22,424 bases of DNA from Acidobacteriaceae bacterium (GCA_027364815.1 DAHXOQ010000005.1:15495-37918), one strand, 5' to 3'; counted from the first letter of the stretch, positions 7,110-15,789 are shown. A program made the numbers and translations. The notes: generated by a model not told the origin, from the letters alone.

Positions 7110-7787
7110 CCACAGCTCAGTCTGCAGATTTCTATGGGTCGACTTGGAAGGAGTGTTGATCATAAACCTGGAGAATTCCATGAAAATTTAGTAAAGGTGG
7201 TCGACTCAGTCGATTTTGCCGTTTCTGCATGATGTTAAACCAATAATATGTTGGCTTAATAGGAATATGAGTTGCTTGAAAGCCGTTCCTGGTCGCCACT
7301 ACGACTCCTATACTTATTAGGACCGCGCATACAGGGATTGCTGTTGGTCAGTGGTAGAGCGCGCCGCGCGAAAAGGCCTACTGGCCAGTGAGGCGAGATT
7401 GGTATTGGCCTGTTCTTCGCAGCTACTCGTCAATCGTAAATTTCTAAAGTTGTTCAAATTGAAGCCAATTTACAAAAAATGGCTTACGGATGGTTCGGTT
7501 GAAGTTGCGAAAGAGTGAATTCTGTTGAATGGGGCAATGTAATTTGCGTCCGATCAAACTTTAAGAATGTTTTTTTTATATTTAAGAGGTTAGTTTGAAG
7601 CTTTGAGGCATGACCTGTGCTTGAAGCATAAAATCGATATATGAACGCTAGAGAGTTTGTGATTGTTGAAGCAGGGCTAAGTGGTTTGACAGTTGATATG
7701 CGGCTCTCCCAACACCAGCAATGATGCGGTCATTCATGCAGACTTTGATTATGCGGCGGCGAAGCCGATGACGGCGGTTGAACAATC
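7110..7787. other. 678-nt gap between the electron-transfer and carotenoid operons
   Basis: No convincing gene, tRNA or mobile element was found. The stretch is AT-rich with stops in all frames. Near the left end GGTCGACT occurs twice (7137-7144 and 7199-7206). The second copy begins a small hairpin followed by TTTT. A perfect TTGACA lies at 7686-7691 but has no -10 hexamer at 16-18 nt. The last 29 codons in one frame (7690-7785, ending in DFDYAAAKPMTAVEQS) read somewhat like protein and could be the tail of a decayed gene, but this is too short to claim. Confidence 0.5.
7200..7217 (+). terminator. Weak hairpin, possible terminator of the electron-transfer operon
   Basis: TCGAC-TCA-GTCGA (7201-7213 with its 3' T) forms a five-pair stem with a short loop and is followed directly by TTTT. 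It lies about 90 nt after the flavoprotein stop codon. The stem is short, so termination would be weak. No stronger hairpin was seen between 7110 and 7400. Confidence 0.3.
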
Positions 7788-9656
7788 ATGAGTCAAGAAA
7801 CTTTATCGAATCGAATGAACAAGGCGCGGACTGCGCAGGTGCTTTGGGCTCAGCGCAGCGTTGCCGCGCGCTCAGGAGAATTGGCGAGGTTGCGAGTGCT
7901 CATCGCCCGACAGACGCAGCATATCTCCGAGGTGATTTGCGAGGAGTGCGGCAAAGTACCACTGGATGCATTGGCCGGCGAGATTTTGGTGACTCTTGAG
8001 CAAATGCGCTACTACGAAAGAAATGCCTGCCGCTTGCTTCAAGAGAAGCAAGTGGGTAAACCTGGAATTTTATATCTGGGCACAAGATTCAGCGAGATAT
8101 ATGAAGCGCATGGCGTGGTGCTGATTTATGCGCCGTCGAACTATCCTTTTCAACTTTCTGTTGTGCCGATGATTTCCGCACTGCTTGCCGGCAATGCAGT
8201 GATTCTGAAATGTTCTGAAAGAACTCCACATGTGGCAAGCCTGATTGAGAGTTTATGCAGGGAAGCCGAACTTCCAGAAGGAATTGTTCAGGTTGCCTGC
8301 GAGCCTCCCGAGATTAGCGCAGGATATCTTGATGCGGGACCGGATATGGTTTTCTTTACAGGGAGCAGTGAGCATGGGCGCAAAGTAGGCAGGCGTGCAG
8401 CGGAGTTGATGATTCCTGCAGTGCTTGAATTAGGTGGGAAGGATGCGGCGCTAGTCTTTGCCGATTGCAGAATTGAACGGACGCTTGAAGGCGTTGCGTA
8501 TGGAGCCTTCTCAAATGCAGGACAGGTTTGCGTTGGAATCAAGCGGCTTTACCTGGAGCAATTCATCTACAAGAGTTTTTTGGACAAATTCATTGAACGG
8601 GCGCGAAAGTTACGCGTTGGCTCATCGGCAGATTCAGATTTTGGTCCGCTGCCTGATGGCCCGGGTTTGGATCTGCTCAGATCGCAAGTTGAGGATGCTG
8701 TCCATCGAGGCGCAACGCTGCATCTGCCGGAGAACGGGGTGATCGATGGCGGTTCGCCGATCATTCTCAGCGAAGTGACCGCAGATGCGCGATTGATGGT
8801 TGAGGAGACATTTGGCCCGGTGGTTTGCGTGCTGCCGTTTAAAAATGAAGACGAGGCTGTAGCCCTGGCCAACTCGTCAGTGTTTGCGTTGAGTGCGAGT
8901 GTGTGGACGGGTAACCGTGAACGGGGAAGACGCGTTGCACGGAGATTGAATGCAGGCACATGCGCAGTCAATGACGTGATCCGAAATATCGCGAATCCTT
9001 ACGCATCGTTTGGAGGCAATCAACAAAGTGGGCATGGGCGCTACCATGGCCCTCAAGGGCTCTATGCTTTTTCACGCATCAAGAGTTTGATGATTGCCAG
9101 TGATCGAATCAAACGCGAAGTGAATTGGTTTCCTTTTACGCGCAAGACATTTGAAGTCTTGCGAAAATTGCTTGTCTTTCGACACGGCATGAAGGGCGTG
9201 ATTGGTTGGTTGGGACGCATTCTCTTCATAGTGCTTCTCTGCACCCAGATCACGAATGCAGCGGTGCCACAGGCAGCGCATATGGCACACTTGAAGATTC
9301 TGGTGACTCCTCCTGCGAATACACTTGGTGAGATCGCTTATCTTGTGTTTTCTATGCCAGATGGATTTCCCAACAACAAGTCGCTCGCTTATCGAGGTGG
9401 ATTTGTTCCGGCACTTCAGCCGGGTAACGTGGTTCCTATTGATGCGGGCGAACTACCTCCTGGCCAGTATGCGGTCAGCGTCTATCAGGACTTGAATGGA
9501 AATCACAAACTGGACATGGGATTGATGGGTATTCCGAAGGAGCCGCTAGGTGCATCCAATAATCCCAAACCACATTTTGGCCCGCCCATCTTCAAAGAGT
9601 GCGCATTTAACGTGGGCGAGACGGATACAACGATATCAATACGGTTGGTTTACTGA
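7788..9656 (+). CDS. Aldehyde dehydrogenase fused to a membrane-linked DUF2141 domain
   Basis: This is a 622-aa two-part protein. Residues 1-440 are an NAD(P)-dependent aldehyde dehydrogenase: N118 in APSNYPF, the general base E214 in LELGGKD, nucleophile C248 in FSNAGQVCVG, and EETFGPV at 339-345. In this cluster it should oxidise the 4,4'-diaponeurosporenal made by the next gene to the acid, as AldH does in staphyloxanthin synthesis. Residues 474-488 are hydrophobic, like a membrane anchor or signal peptide. Residues 500-622 match DUF2141 (PDGFPNN, LPPGQYAVSVYQDLNGN, GIPKEPLGASNNP). The frame is unbroken. An internal ATG at 9189 (M468) could start a separate exported DUF2141 protein, but I see no good Shine-Dalgarno before it. 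A fused protein would place the dehydrogenase in the cytoplasm and DUF2141 outside. The ribosome site before 7788 is also weak. Confidence 0.88.
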   Translation: MSQETLSNRMNKARTAQVLWAQRSVAARSGELARLRVLIARQTQHISEVICEECGKVPLDALAGEILVTLEQMRYYERNACRLLQEKQVGKPGILYLGTRFSEIYEAHGVVLIYAPSNYPFQLSVVPMISALLAGNAVILKCSERTPHVASLIESLCREAELPEGIVQVACEPPEISAGYLDAGPDMVFFTGSSEHGRKVGRRAAELMIPAVLELGGKDAALVFADCRIERTLEGVAYGAFSNAGQVCVGIKRLYLEQFIYKSFLDKFIERARKLRVGSSADSDFGPLPDGPGLDLLRSQVEDAVHRGATLHLPENGVIDGGSPIILSEVTADARLMVEETFGPVVCVLPFKNEDEAVALANSSVFALSASVWTGNRERGRRVARRLNAGTCAVNDVIRNIANPYASFGGNQQSGHGRYHGPQGLYAFSRIKSLMIASDRIKREVNWFPFTRKTFEVLRKLLVFRHGMKGVIGWLGRILFIVLLCTQITNAAVPQAAHMAHLKILVTPPANTLGEIAYLVFSMPDGFPNNKSLAYRGGFVPALQPGNVVPIDAGELPPGQYAVSVYQDLNGNHKLDMGLMGIPKEPLGASNNPKPHFGPPIFKECAFNVGETDTTISIRLVY

Positions 9657-9668
9657 AGGATGAATTTG

Positions 9669-11177
9669 ATGAAGACGAATAAAAAAGTTGTAGTAATAGG
9701 ATCTGGGCTGGGCGGAATGTCCGCAGCCATCCTGCTAGCGAAGAGCGGCTTTGATGTAACTTTGCTTGAAAAGAACAACCATCTTGGCGGCAAGCTCAAT
9801 ATTCATGAGGAAAGAGGTTTCAAGTTTGACTTGGGCCCTTCGATATTTACACTTCCACAGATTTTTCGTCCGATTTTTGAAGGAGATGGCAAGCGGCTTG
9901 AGGATTACATCTCACTTGAGCGAGTTGATCCTCAGTGGCGCAATTTCTTTGATGATGGTACTGTACTCAATCTATATGAAGATAAAGAACGCATGCGTGC
10001 TGAGCTGGCGCCGTTTGGTGCGGGGACGTTTGAAGAATATGAGCGATTCCTGGATTATTCCCGCATGCAATATGAGATTGTAGAGCGCGGCTATCTGAGA
10101 CAGGGGTTTGACACATTCTGGCAATTCATCAAGTTTTATAGCGGCAAGGATGCACACAATCTGGATTATCTTCGCTCGATGTCTTCAAGTATTTATCGGC
10201 GCGTGAAGAACAAATACTTGCGGGACACGTTTGAGTACTTTATCAAGTATGTGGGCTCGTCAGCTTCCGACTCTCCAGCGTTCATGAACTTGATGCCAAA
10301 TATCCAGTTGGAGTTTGGGCTCTGGTATGTTGGCGGCGGCCTCTATCAGTTGGCGCGCGCGTATGAAAGACGGCTGCAGGAGGTGGGAGTCGAGGTCCGC
10401 CTCGGTCACAAGGTTCTAACGATTCAGAAGAACACAAAGACGGTGACGGGCGTGCTGGCAACGACACCTGATGGCGCAGAGCAGAAATTCGATGCCGATT
10501 TTGTGGTCTCGAATATGGAAGTGATTCCTGCGACGCAAAATCTACTCAATGAGCCGGAGAGGGTGGTGCGCAAGCTTCAACGCTTTGAGCCGTCGTGCTC
10601 GGGGATTGTGTTGCACCTGGGGTTGGATCGCATCTACCCGCAGCTGGCGCACCATAATTTCTTTTATTCGAAAGATCAGCATGCTCACTTTCACCGTGTG
10701 TTTCGTGAAAAAAAGCTGCCTGACGATCCAACGATTTACCTGGTTGCGCCAACTCGCACCGATCCATCACAGGCTCCGGTAGGCTGCGACAACATCAAGA
10801 TACTGCCGCACATACCATATATCAACAAGAAGAATCCGTTTACGCGGGAAGACTACCTGGAGCTCAAGGAACTTTGCCTGGACAAACTCGAGCGAATGGG
10901 GCTAACCGATCTACGCAAGCACATTGTGGTTGAAGACTTCTGGACGCCGTTTGATATAGAGGAGCGATACGCATCGAATTGCGGATCAATCTATGGCGTA
11001 GTTTGCGACCGGAGAAAGAACTTTGCTTTCAAGGCACCTAAGCGGAGCCCGCAATACAGCAATCTATTTTTTGTCGGTGGCAGTGTGAATCCTGGCGGTG
11101 GCATGCCGATGGTGACACTGAGCGGCCAGCATGTTGCGCGCATGATCAGAGAACAAAATGAGGCTGAACGCAGATGA
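9669..11177 (+). CDS. crtP: 4,4'-diaponeurosporene oxidase (CrtP / CrtNb type)
   Basis: This is a 502-aa FAD-dependent carotenoid oxidase of the phytoene-desaturase fold. It oxidises the terminal methyl of a C30 carotenoid to the aldehyde. The dinucleotide motif GSGLGGMSAA is at the N-terminus and ends with E and GGKLN. Many segments match Staphylococcus CrtP as I recall it rather than CrtN: FIKYVGSS, SNMEVIP, YPQLAHHNFF, LPDDPTIYLV, QAPVG, LPHIPYI, MGLTDLRKHI, and a C-terminal FVGGSVNPGGGMPMVTLSG. Length agrees with the family (about 500). ATG 9669 is chosen because GAAGGA at 9655-9660 lies eight bases upstream; an in-frame ATG at 9660 overlaps that site. It follows the dehydrogenase stop by 12 nt and overlaps the glycosyltransferase start by 4 nt. 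Confidence 0.92.
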   Translation: MKTNKKVVVIGSGLGGMSAAILLAKSGFDVTLLEKNNHLGGKLNIHEERGFKFDLGPSIFTLPQIFRPIFEGDGKRLEDYISLERVDPQWRNFFDDGTVLNLYEDKERMRAELAPFGAGTFEEYERFLDYSRMQYEIVERGYLRQGFDTFWQFIKFYSGKDAHNLDYLRSMSSSIYRRVKNKYLRDTFEYFIKYVGSSASDSPAFMNLMPNIQLEFGLWYVGGGLYQLARAYERRLQEVGVEVRLGHKVLTIQKNTKTVTGVLATTPDGAEQKFDADFVVSNMEVIPATQNLLNEPERVVRKLQRFEPSCSGIVLHLGLDRIYPQLAHHNFFYSKDQHAHFHRVFREKKLPDDPTIYLVAPTRTDPSQAPVGCDNIKILPHIPYINKKNPFTREDYLELKELCLDKLERMGLTDLRKHIVVEDFWTPFDIEERYASNCGSIYGVVCDRRKNFAFKAPKRSPQYSNLFFVGGSVNPGGGMPMVTLSGQHVARMIREQNEAERR

Positions 11178-12247
11178 TCTGGTTGTTTTTGATTTGCTGC
11201 GCAGGACTGCCGCTTGCATTCATGCTGATGTGGCGAGTGCCTCATTGCAGCGCGGCAAAGAGCAATTCAGAGCACAAGATTTCCATTATTATTCCTGCGC
11301 GGAATGAAGAACGGAACCTGCCTATATTGCTCGGGTCGCTACAGGAATCGAAGGCACAACCAGACGAAGTGATTGTAGTCGACGATGCGTCTCAGGATCT
11401 AACTGCAGCTGTGGCGCGATCATTCGATGCCAAGGTTGTGTCGTCCGAAGAGTTGCCCGCAGGTTGGACTGGCAAGACCTGGGCCTGTCAGCAGGGCGCA
11501 AATCATGCAAAGGGAGAGGTGCTGTTCTTTCTTGATGCTGACACCTATTTTGCGAATGGTGGGTACGAGAAGCTTGCTTCGTATTATGGGGCACGCAACA
11601 AGAGTGGAACTGTTCTGTCATTGCTGCCCTATCACATCATGGAAAAGCCCTATGAAGAACTCTCAATTTTCTTCAACCTTCTGATGGCAATGGGCGCCGG
11701 TGGATTTGGAATGATTGGGAAAGCGAAGCTCTTTGGGCAGTCCCTGCTCATTTCTAGGGAAAGTTATAACGCAAGTGGGGGACACAGCAGTGTGCGCCGG
11801 TCCATCCTTGAGAACCTTGCGATTTCTTCACGTATCAATGCAATTGGCGGAAGATGCGAGTGTATTGGTGGGCGCGGAGTGCTTAACTTCAGAATGTTTC
11901 CCGATGGTTTCGCTCAGCTTCAGGAGGGCTGGTCAAAAGCGTTCGTTGATGGGGCAGCTGCATCGGAACCTGCACTGCTTGCCACATCGATACTTTGGCT
12001 TTCCACGCTGATAGGCACTTTTCTTCTGTTTGTTCTTGCGCCCTGGCCGTGGCGCGGTTATTTTGCCTTGCTCTACATTTGTTTTGCGATCCAGTTGTGT
12101 TGGTTGGCGCGGCAGATAGGCAACTATCGATTGCTTACGTGCATTTTTTATCCTGTTCCATTGTTGTTTTATTTTGTGATCTTCGCGCAATCTATTTACC
12201 GCCGTGCATTCAAGATTCAAGTCAAGTGGCGTGGACGGAAGCTATGA
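11174..12247 (+). CDS. crtQ: GT2 glycosyltransferase, diaponeurosporenoate type (CrtQ)
   Basis: This is a 357-aa membrane-bound family 2 glycosyltransferase. In the staphyloxanthin pathway CrtQ adds a sugar to the carboxyl end of 4,4'-diaponeurosporenoate. A hydrophobic N-terminus (residues 1-20) precedes a GT-A domain: IIIPARNEERNLP (38-50), VIVVDDASQD (66-75), GKTWACQQGA (100-109) and the metal/nucleotide motif FLDADT (119-124). About four hydrophobic helices fill the region after residue 262. The ATG overlaps the crtP stop in an ATGA, indicating translational coupling, and the next gene overlaps it in the same way. The assignment rests on fold plus position between crtP and crtO; the sugar is not predictable from sequence. 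Confidence 0.88.
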   Translation: MIWLFLICCAGLPLAFMLMWRVPHCSAAKSNSEHKISIIIPARNEERNLPILLGSLQESKAQPDEVIVVDDASQDLTAAVARSFDAKVVSSEELPAGWTGKTWACQQGANHAKGEVLFFLDADTYFANGGYEKLASYYGARNKSGTVLSLLPYHIMEKPYEELSIFFNLLMAMGAGGFGMIGKAKLFGQSLLISRESYNASGGHSSVRRSILENLAISSRINAIGGRCECIGGRGVLNFRMFPDGFAQLQEGWSKAFVDGAAASEPALLATSILWLSTLIGTFLLFVLAPWPWRGYFALLYICFAIQLCWLARQIGNYRLLTCIFYPVPLLFYFVIFAQSIYRRAFKIQVKWRGRKL

Positions 12248-12711
12248 CAGCACTAATTTGGACGTTGAACATCATAGGCTGGCCTATCATACATATTCTG
12301 GTTGCAAAGATAGCAATCAGCCTGCCGATGAGTTACTTTGCCAACGACAACTTTCTTTTGAGAAGACGATCCTGGGAGATGGACGGTGAGTTGTACAAGA
12401 AGTGGTTCAGGATCAAACGATGGAAATCCCTTTTGCCGGATGGAGCTCCATGGATGGGAGGCATTGCAAAAAAGCACTTAGAAAGTCGCGAGAGCAGCTA
12501 TATCAAAATGTTTCTGGTGGAGACACGCCGCGCCGAGATGGCTCACTGGTGCATGATCTTATTTTTACCGATTTTTTTCACCTGGAATCCGCCGTGGGCG
12601 TGCTGGTTGATGGCTTTGTATGCAGTTGCCGCAAATATACCTTGTATACTGGCCCAACGCTACAACAGGCTGGTGATGGTGCGGATGATGAGACGAATGT
12701 CAACGCGTTAA
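12244..12711 (+). CDS. crtO: Glycosyl-diaponeurosporenoate acyltransferase (CrtO of the Staphylococcus type)
   Basis: This is a small 155-aa membrane protein that in staphyloxanthin synthesis esterifies the sugar of the glycosyl carotenoid with a fatty acid. Hydrophobic segments lie near residues 5-28 and 102-137. Family signatures are RRRSWEMDGELYKKWFRIKRWKSLLPDG, GGIAKKHL, ETRRAEMAHW and, near the end, AANIPCILAQRYNR. The AEMAHW histidine and glutamate are candidate catalytic residues. The frame is open upstream to 11995, but the real start is the ATG at 12244, which overlaps the crtQ stop by 4 nt and gives the usual family length. The name crtO is also used for an unrelated carotenoid ketolase; this protein is the Staphylococcus type. 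It ends the operon, 62 nt from a convergent gene. Confidence 0.9.
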   Translation: MTALIWTLNIIGWPIIHILVAKIAISLPMSYFANDNFLLRRRSWEMDGELYKKWFRIKRWKSLLPDGAPWMGGIAKKHLESRESSYIKMFLVETRRAEMAHWCMILFLPIFFTWNPPWACWLMALYAVAANIPCILAQRYNRLVMVRMMRRMSTR

Positions 12712-12773
12712 TCCAGAAGCTATAATATTTCTCCAGTTGAAAGCTTGATTACAAAATGTGAGATTATGCGCAC

Positions 12774-14135
12774 TCAGTTTTTTGTATTGCTTCTGGCAGC
12801 AATGCCTTTCAACATTCCAGCGAATATAAAGTGATGAAACGGAAGCACGGTGTACCAATAGGCTCGACCGAACAATCCTAATGGATCAAATGTGGCTGTC
12901 TGCCGAATGACTGAGCCAGCAGAATCTGCTACCACTTCGAATTCAAGATTTGCACGGCCCGGTAGCTTCATCTCTGCGACTAGACGCAGGCAGTGATTGG
13001 GAGTAATGGCTACAACACGCCAGCAGTCCAAGATATCACCGACATTCAAGCTATCTGGATCGTTTCGTCCTCGTCTCATGCCGACTCCTCCGACCAGATT
13101 GTCCATCCATCCACGGAGTATCCATAACCAATTCGCGTAATACCAGCCGGACTTGCCACCAATTCTGCGGATGGGATTGAAAGCTTCCTCCGGCGACGCG
13201 CTGACATGAATTGTTCTGGAGTCGATTTTCAGATGCCGCCTGTCCGCGTTGATGGCGGTAGCAATCGCATTCCTGAATCCGCAAGGTTGAATGTTGAACT
13301 CCCTCAACACAGAGTCATCGTTCACAACTGTTGAGTGGCGAATACTGTCAATCAACTTGCGGCCCACCCGAAGATAATGAGGCGTAACGAGGGCAAGCCA
13401 AAGACTGGATAGGCGCGGGGTGAGAAAAGGCACTGAGATGACGAAGCGCTTCAATCCGCGCTGCCGGGCATATTCCAGCATCATGTCGCCATAGGAGGTT
13501 CGATCCGCGCCGCCAATTTCATAGATTCTGCTCGAAGGAAGCGGATGATTCAAAGCAGCGACGAGATAAGCGAGCAGGTCGACGATCGAGATCGGCTGGG
13601 CAGCCACAGAAACCCAACGTGGTGCGATCATCACGGGAAGCCGCTCCACCAACGAGCGAATCATTTCGAAAGAAAGGCTTCCCGATCCGATGACTACCGA
13701 TGCGCGGAACTCGATGACCGGTATAGTGGTGGATCTGAGAATCTCGCCAACTTCCTGTCGACTGCGCAGATGTGGGGAGAGTTGATCGGAATCACGACCG
13801 AGGCCGCCGAGATAAATGATGCGCTCGACCCCTGCGGTTTGCGCGGCTTTTGCGAAATTCTCTGCCCCAATGCGATCTTGTTGCTCAAAGGACTGAGTTG
13901 ACCCCATGGAGTGAACCAGATAATAGGCGATACCAACTCCGGCCATAGCCGCATTCACAGATGCCGGATCAAGTACATCACCTGCTACAACCTCCAGGCC
14001 GGGAAGTCTCCTGGCCTTCAATGATTCCGGATGCCGCGCCAAACATCTTACCTGATAGCCTTCGCCCAATAATTTTTTCAACAACTCCCCACCCACATAT
14101 CCAGTGGCTCCGGCAATCAGGATCAACGATTTCAC
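12774..14135 (-). CDS. NAD(P)-binding SDR-family oxidoreductase with DUF2867-type C-terminal domain
   Basis: This is a two-domain protein of about 453 aa. The N-terminal part is an atypical short-chain dehydrogenase: LILIAGATGYVGG (GxxGxxG nucleotide site), RCLARHPES, GDVLDPASV, YYLVHSMG and ERIIYLGGLG. The C-terminal 150 residues (from about IHVSASPEEAF through GWYYANWLW, VGDILDCWRVV and GLFGRAYWYTVLPFHHFIFAGML) match the DUF2867 domain often joined to such SDRs. The substrate is unknown. The frame is open to a TTG at 14159, but the GTG at 14135 is preferred because GAGAG lies just upstream and the protein then begins VKSLILIAG, as in related proteins; the GTG at 14147 is a further option. 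It stands alone, convergent with the carotenoid operon, and a role in carotenoid modification cannot be claimed. Confidence 0.85.
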   Translation of the reverse strand: MKSLILIAGATGYVGGELLKKLLGEGYQVRCLARHPESLKARRLPGLEVVAGDVLDPASVNAAMAGVGIAYYLVHSMGSTQSFEQQDRIGAENFAKAAQTAGVERIIYLGGLGRDSDQLSPHLRSRQEVGEILRSTTIPVIEFRASVVIGSGSLSFEMIRSLVERLPVMIAPRWVSVAAQPISIVDLLAYLVAALNHPLPSSRIYEIGGADRTSYGDMMLEYARQRGLKRFVISVPFLTPRLSSLWLALVTPHYLRVGRKLIDSIRHSTVVNDDSVLREFNIQPCGFRNAIATAINADRRHLKIDSRTIHVSASPEEAFNPIRRIGGKSGWYYANWLWILRGWMDNLVGGVGMRRGRNDPDSLNVGDILDCWRVVAITPNHCLRLVAEMKLPGRANLEFEVVADSAGSVIRQTATFDPLGLFGRAYWYTVLPFHHFIFAGMLKGIAARSNTKN

Positions 14136-14283
14136 TTTTGCTCTCACAATTCTCTGCAACAGTTCAATTTTATGACAATAGAGAATAAATACCCATCACA
14201 CTTTCATGTTCACATTCACCGCATGAATAATTCACATCAGAAAATTCATAGTCATGGGCTTAAAACCAAGGGATATATATTGG

Positions 14284-14302
14284 AAACGTTTGGCACGCCA
14301 AA
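14284..14302. promoter_or_regulatory. Overlapping palindromes upstream of the SDR gene, possible operator
   Basis: AAACGTTT (14284-14291) is a perfect palindrome with a central CG. It overlaps a second palindrome, TTTGGC-AC-GCCAAA (14289-14302). The site lies about 150 nt upstream of the SDR start and between two - strand genes. A central CG within an AAACGTTT core is typical of LacI-family operators. The second palindrome could instead form a short hairpin. No promoter elements were assigned next to it. Confidence 0.3.
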
Positions 14303-14355
14303 GTATAACCAACGTGCCCTAGAAAATGTTGAAGCTATTGACTGAAGATGTGCGG

Positions 14356-15789
14356 CTACAGATCTTCCAAATTTCCATGGTGGTAAGACTCCCACCCCAG
14401 ATAGCGTGTTGCAGCTTCATGAACGGATTTCGAGACGTCGCTGAAGTTTGCTGCGACGTGATGCTCAAAGCCTTCACGACAAATGTACTTCAGAAGTTTT
14501 TGCAGTTGAGGAATTTCGGCGACACCAGCGCCGCCGAAAGTTTCGAGCGGGTCATCGGTGAAGCGGCCAGCTCCAGTGTAGCCCCGAATGATGCCGCGCC
14601 GATCGTCTGTTGAGAAGCGTGCATAGCTCATGAGGCCAGCTTTGACGCGGCCTACACAGGTTCCGAAAGTATTTTCCTTACCGACGGTTCCGGCGATGAT
14701 TGCCTGAAAATCCATTTTTGGTGATTCGTTGAAGAAATGTTTAGGCAGGTTTGAGCAGTGGAAGCAAACGCACTTGTCAGGGTGACTGCCGTAGTTGTTG
14801 TTCCAATCGAGCAGAGCGCTTGGCGATTGACTGGCGAGTGAGAGCATATACATGCTTAGTGTGCCGGGTACATCGACCTCGCAGGCTGAGGGGATGAGAT
14901 CATTGCTCATCATGCTCATGATGGTGCAGGGAACGATTCCGAAGAATTCCTCGAACGAAGTCCAGCATTGCACTGCGCTAACGGTGACGTGGGTTTGTTT
15001 CATCCACTCATCAATGACTGCACCTAGCTTGGCCATCTTAAGGAGCGCGTCTTCAGGAATTCCGGAGGTGGTGACGTATTTTTTGATGGCGGCAAGTTTT
15101 GATTGCGCGGCATCATCAGTGTCTTTGAGGCGATTGATGCGGCCGAAGATTTCGGAAAGATCGATGGGTTCAATCGAGATCCCGGAAGTTTCTAAGATGC
15201 GCTCGGAGAATCGAACCGTATTGAATGCGGCGGGGCGAGCGCCGATGGCGCCGATGCGAAGGTTCTTGAGACCTTTGACGATGCGGCAAACTGCGGAGAA
15301 CCACTCGAGGTCAGCTTTGAACTCAGGTGAATTCAAGCTTTCGGTGTGCAGGGTGGTCAATGAGTAAGGAATTCCGTACTGCATCAGGTTGTTGCAGGCG
15401 CTCATCTTGCCGCAAAAGCTGTCGCGTCGGGTTGCAATCGTCATGGCACCGGATCGGTCAGGCGTGGCTTGCACAAGGACAGGAACTTTGAGGCCAGAGA
15501 GACGGATGGCATCAGCGATGCCGCGCTCGTCGCCGAAGTTGGGCAGAGTAACGATGATGCCGTCAATTTCTTCTGAGTGTTTTTTGAAAAGCTCGGCGCA
15601 GTGTTGCGCTTCAGCGTAGGTTTCAACAGCACCGTACTTTGATTGCTCGGGAGTTAAGACAATTGCGCGCGCTCCTGCTGCTTCAAGAACGGAAACAATT
15701 TCTTCACGGCCGGACTTGGCCAAATGGTCCGGGAAAAAGCCGCGATTTCCTACTACAACTCCAAATGTCATGGATCTCGGTGCCGTCAT
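14356..15789 (-). CDS. L-fucose/L-arabinose isomerase-family protein
   Basis: This is a cytoplasmic protein of 477 aa with the fold of aldose-ketose isomerases of the FucI/AraA group. The N-terminal Rossmann-like part (TFGVVVGNRGFFP; DGIIVTLPNFGDE at 76-88; VPVLVQATPDR) is followed by the metal-binding half. E304 (ACEVDVPGT), D328 (LLDWNNNYG) and H344 (CVCFHCSNLP) are in positions suitable for the three metal ligands known in FucI (Glu, Asp, His). The C-terminus contains IIRGYTGAGRFTDD. GAGGAG lies six bases before the ATG at 15789. No fucose kinase, aldolase or transporter is adjacent, so the sugar is not known; the family includes members of unproven activity. The next gene upstream is separated by 172 nt, so it is probably a single-gene unit. 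Confidence 0.85.
   Translation of the reverse strand: MTAPRSMTFGVVVGNRGFFPDHLAKSGREEIVSVLEAAGARAIVLTPEQSKYGAVETYAEAQHCAELFKKHSEEIDGIIVTLPNFGDERGIADAIRLSGLKVPVLVQATPDRSGAMTIATRRDSFCGKMSACNNLMQYGIPYSLTTLHTESLNSPEFKADLEWFSAVCRIVKGLKNLRIGAIGARPAAFNTVRFSERILETSGISIEPIDLSEIFGRINRLKDTDDAAQSKLAAIKKYVTTSGIPEDALLKMAKLGAVIDEWMKQTHVTVSAVQCWTSFEEFFGIVPCTIMSMMSNDLIPSACEVDVPGTLSMYMLSLASQSPSALLDWNNNYGSHPDKCVCFHCSNLPKHFFNESPKMDFQAIIAGTVGKENTFGTCVGRVKAGLMSYARFSTDDRRGIIRGYTGAGRFTDDPLETFGGAGVAEIPQLQKLLKYICREGFEHHVAANFSDVSKSVHEAATRYLGWESYHHGNLEDL

Noticed and set aside
7340..7420. tRNA-like D-arm, GGTCAGTGGTAGAGC
   Set aside because: No acceptor stem, anticodon arm or T-loop at the right distances; the only TTCG-like stretch is over 100 nt away.
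7686..7714. Promoter for the carotenoid operon from a perfect TTGACA
   Set aside because: No -10-like hexamer at 16-18 nt; the GATATG nearby is far too close.
11995..12711. Longer form of the CrtO gene starting at 11995
   Set aside because: The extra 83 residues overlap crtQ in another frame; the ATGA overlap start at 12244 gives the usual family length.
12713..12796. 8-bp inverted repeat CCAGAAGC / GCTTCTGG around the crtO and SDR gene ends
   Set aside because: The arms are 68 nt apart, one lies inside the SDR coding region and no T-run follows, so it is probably chance.
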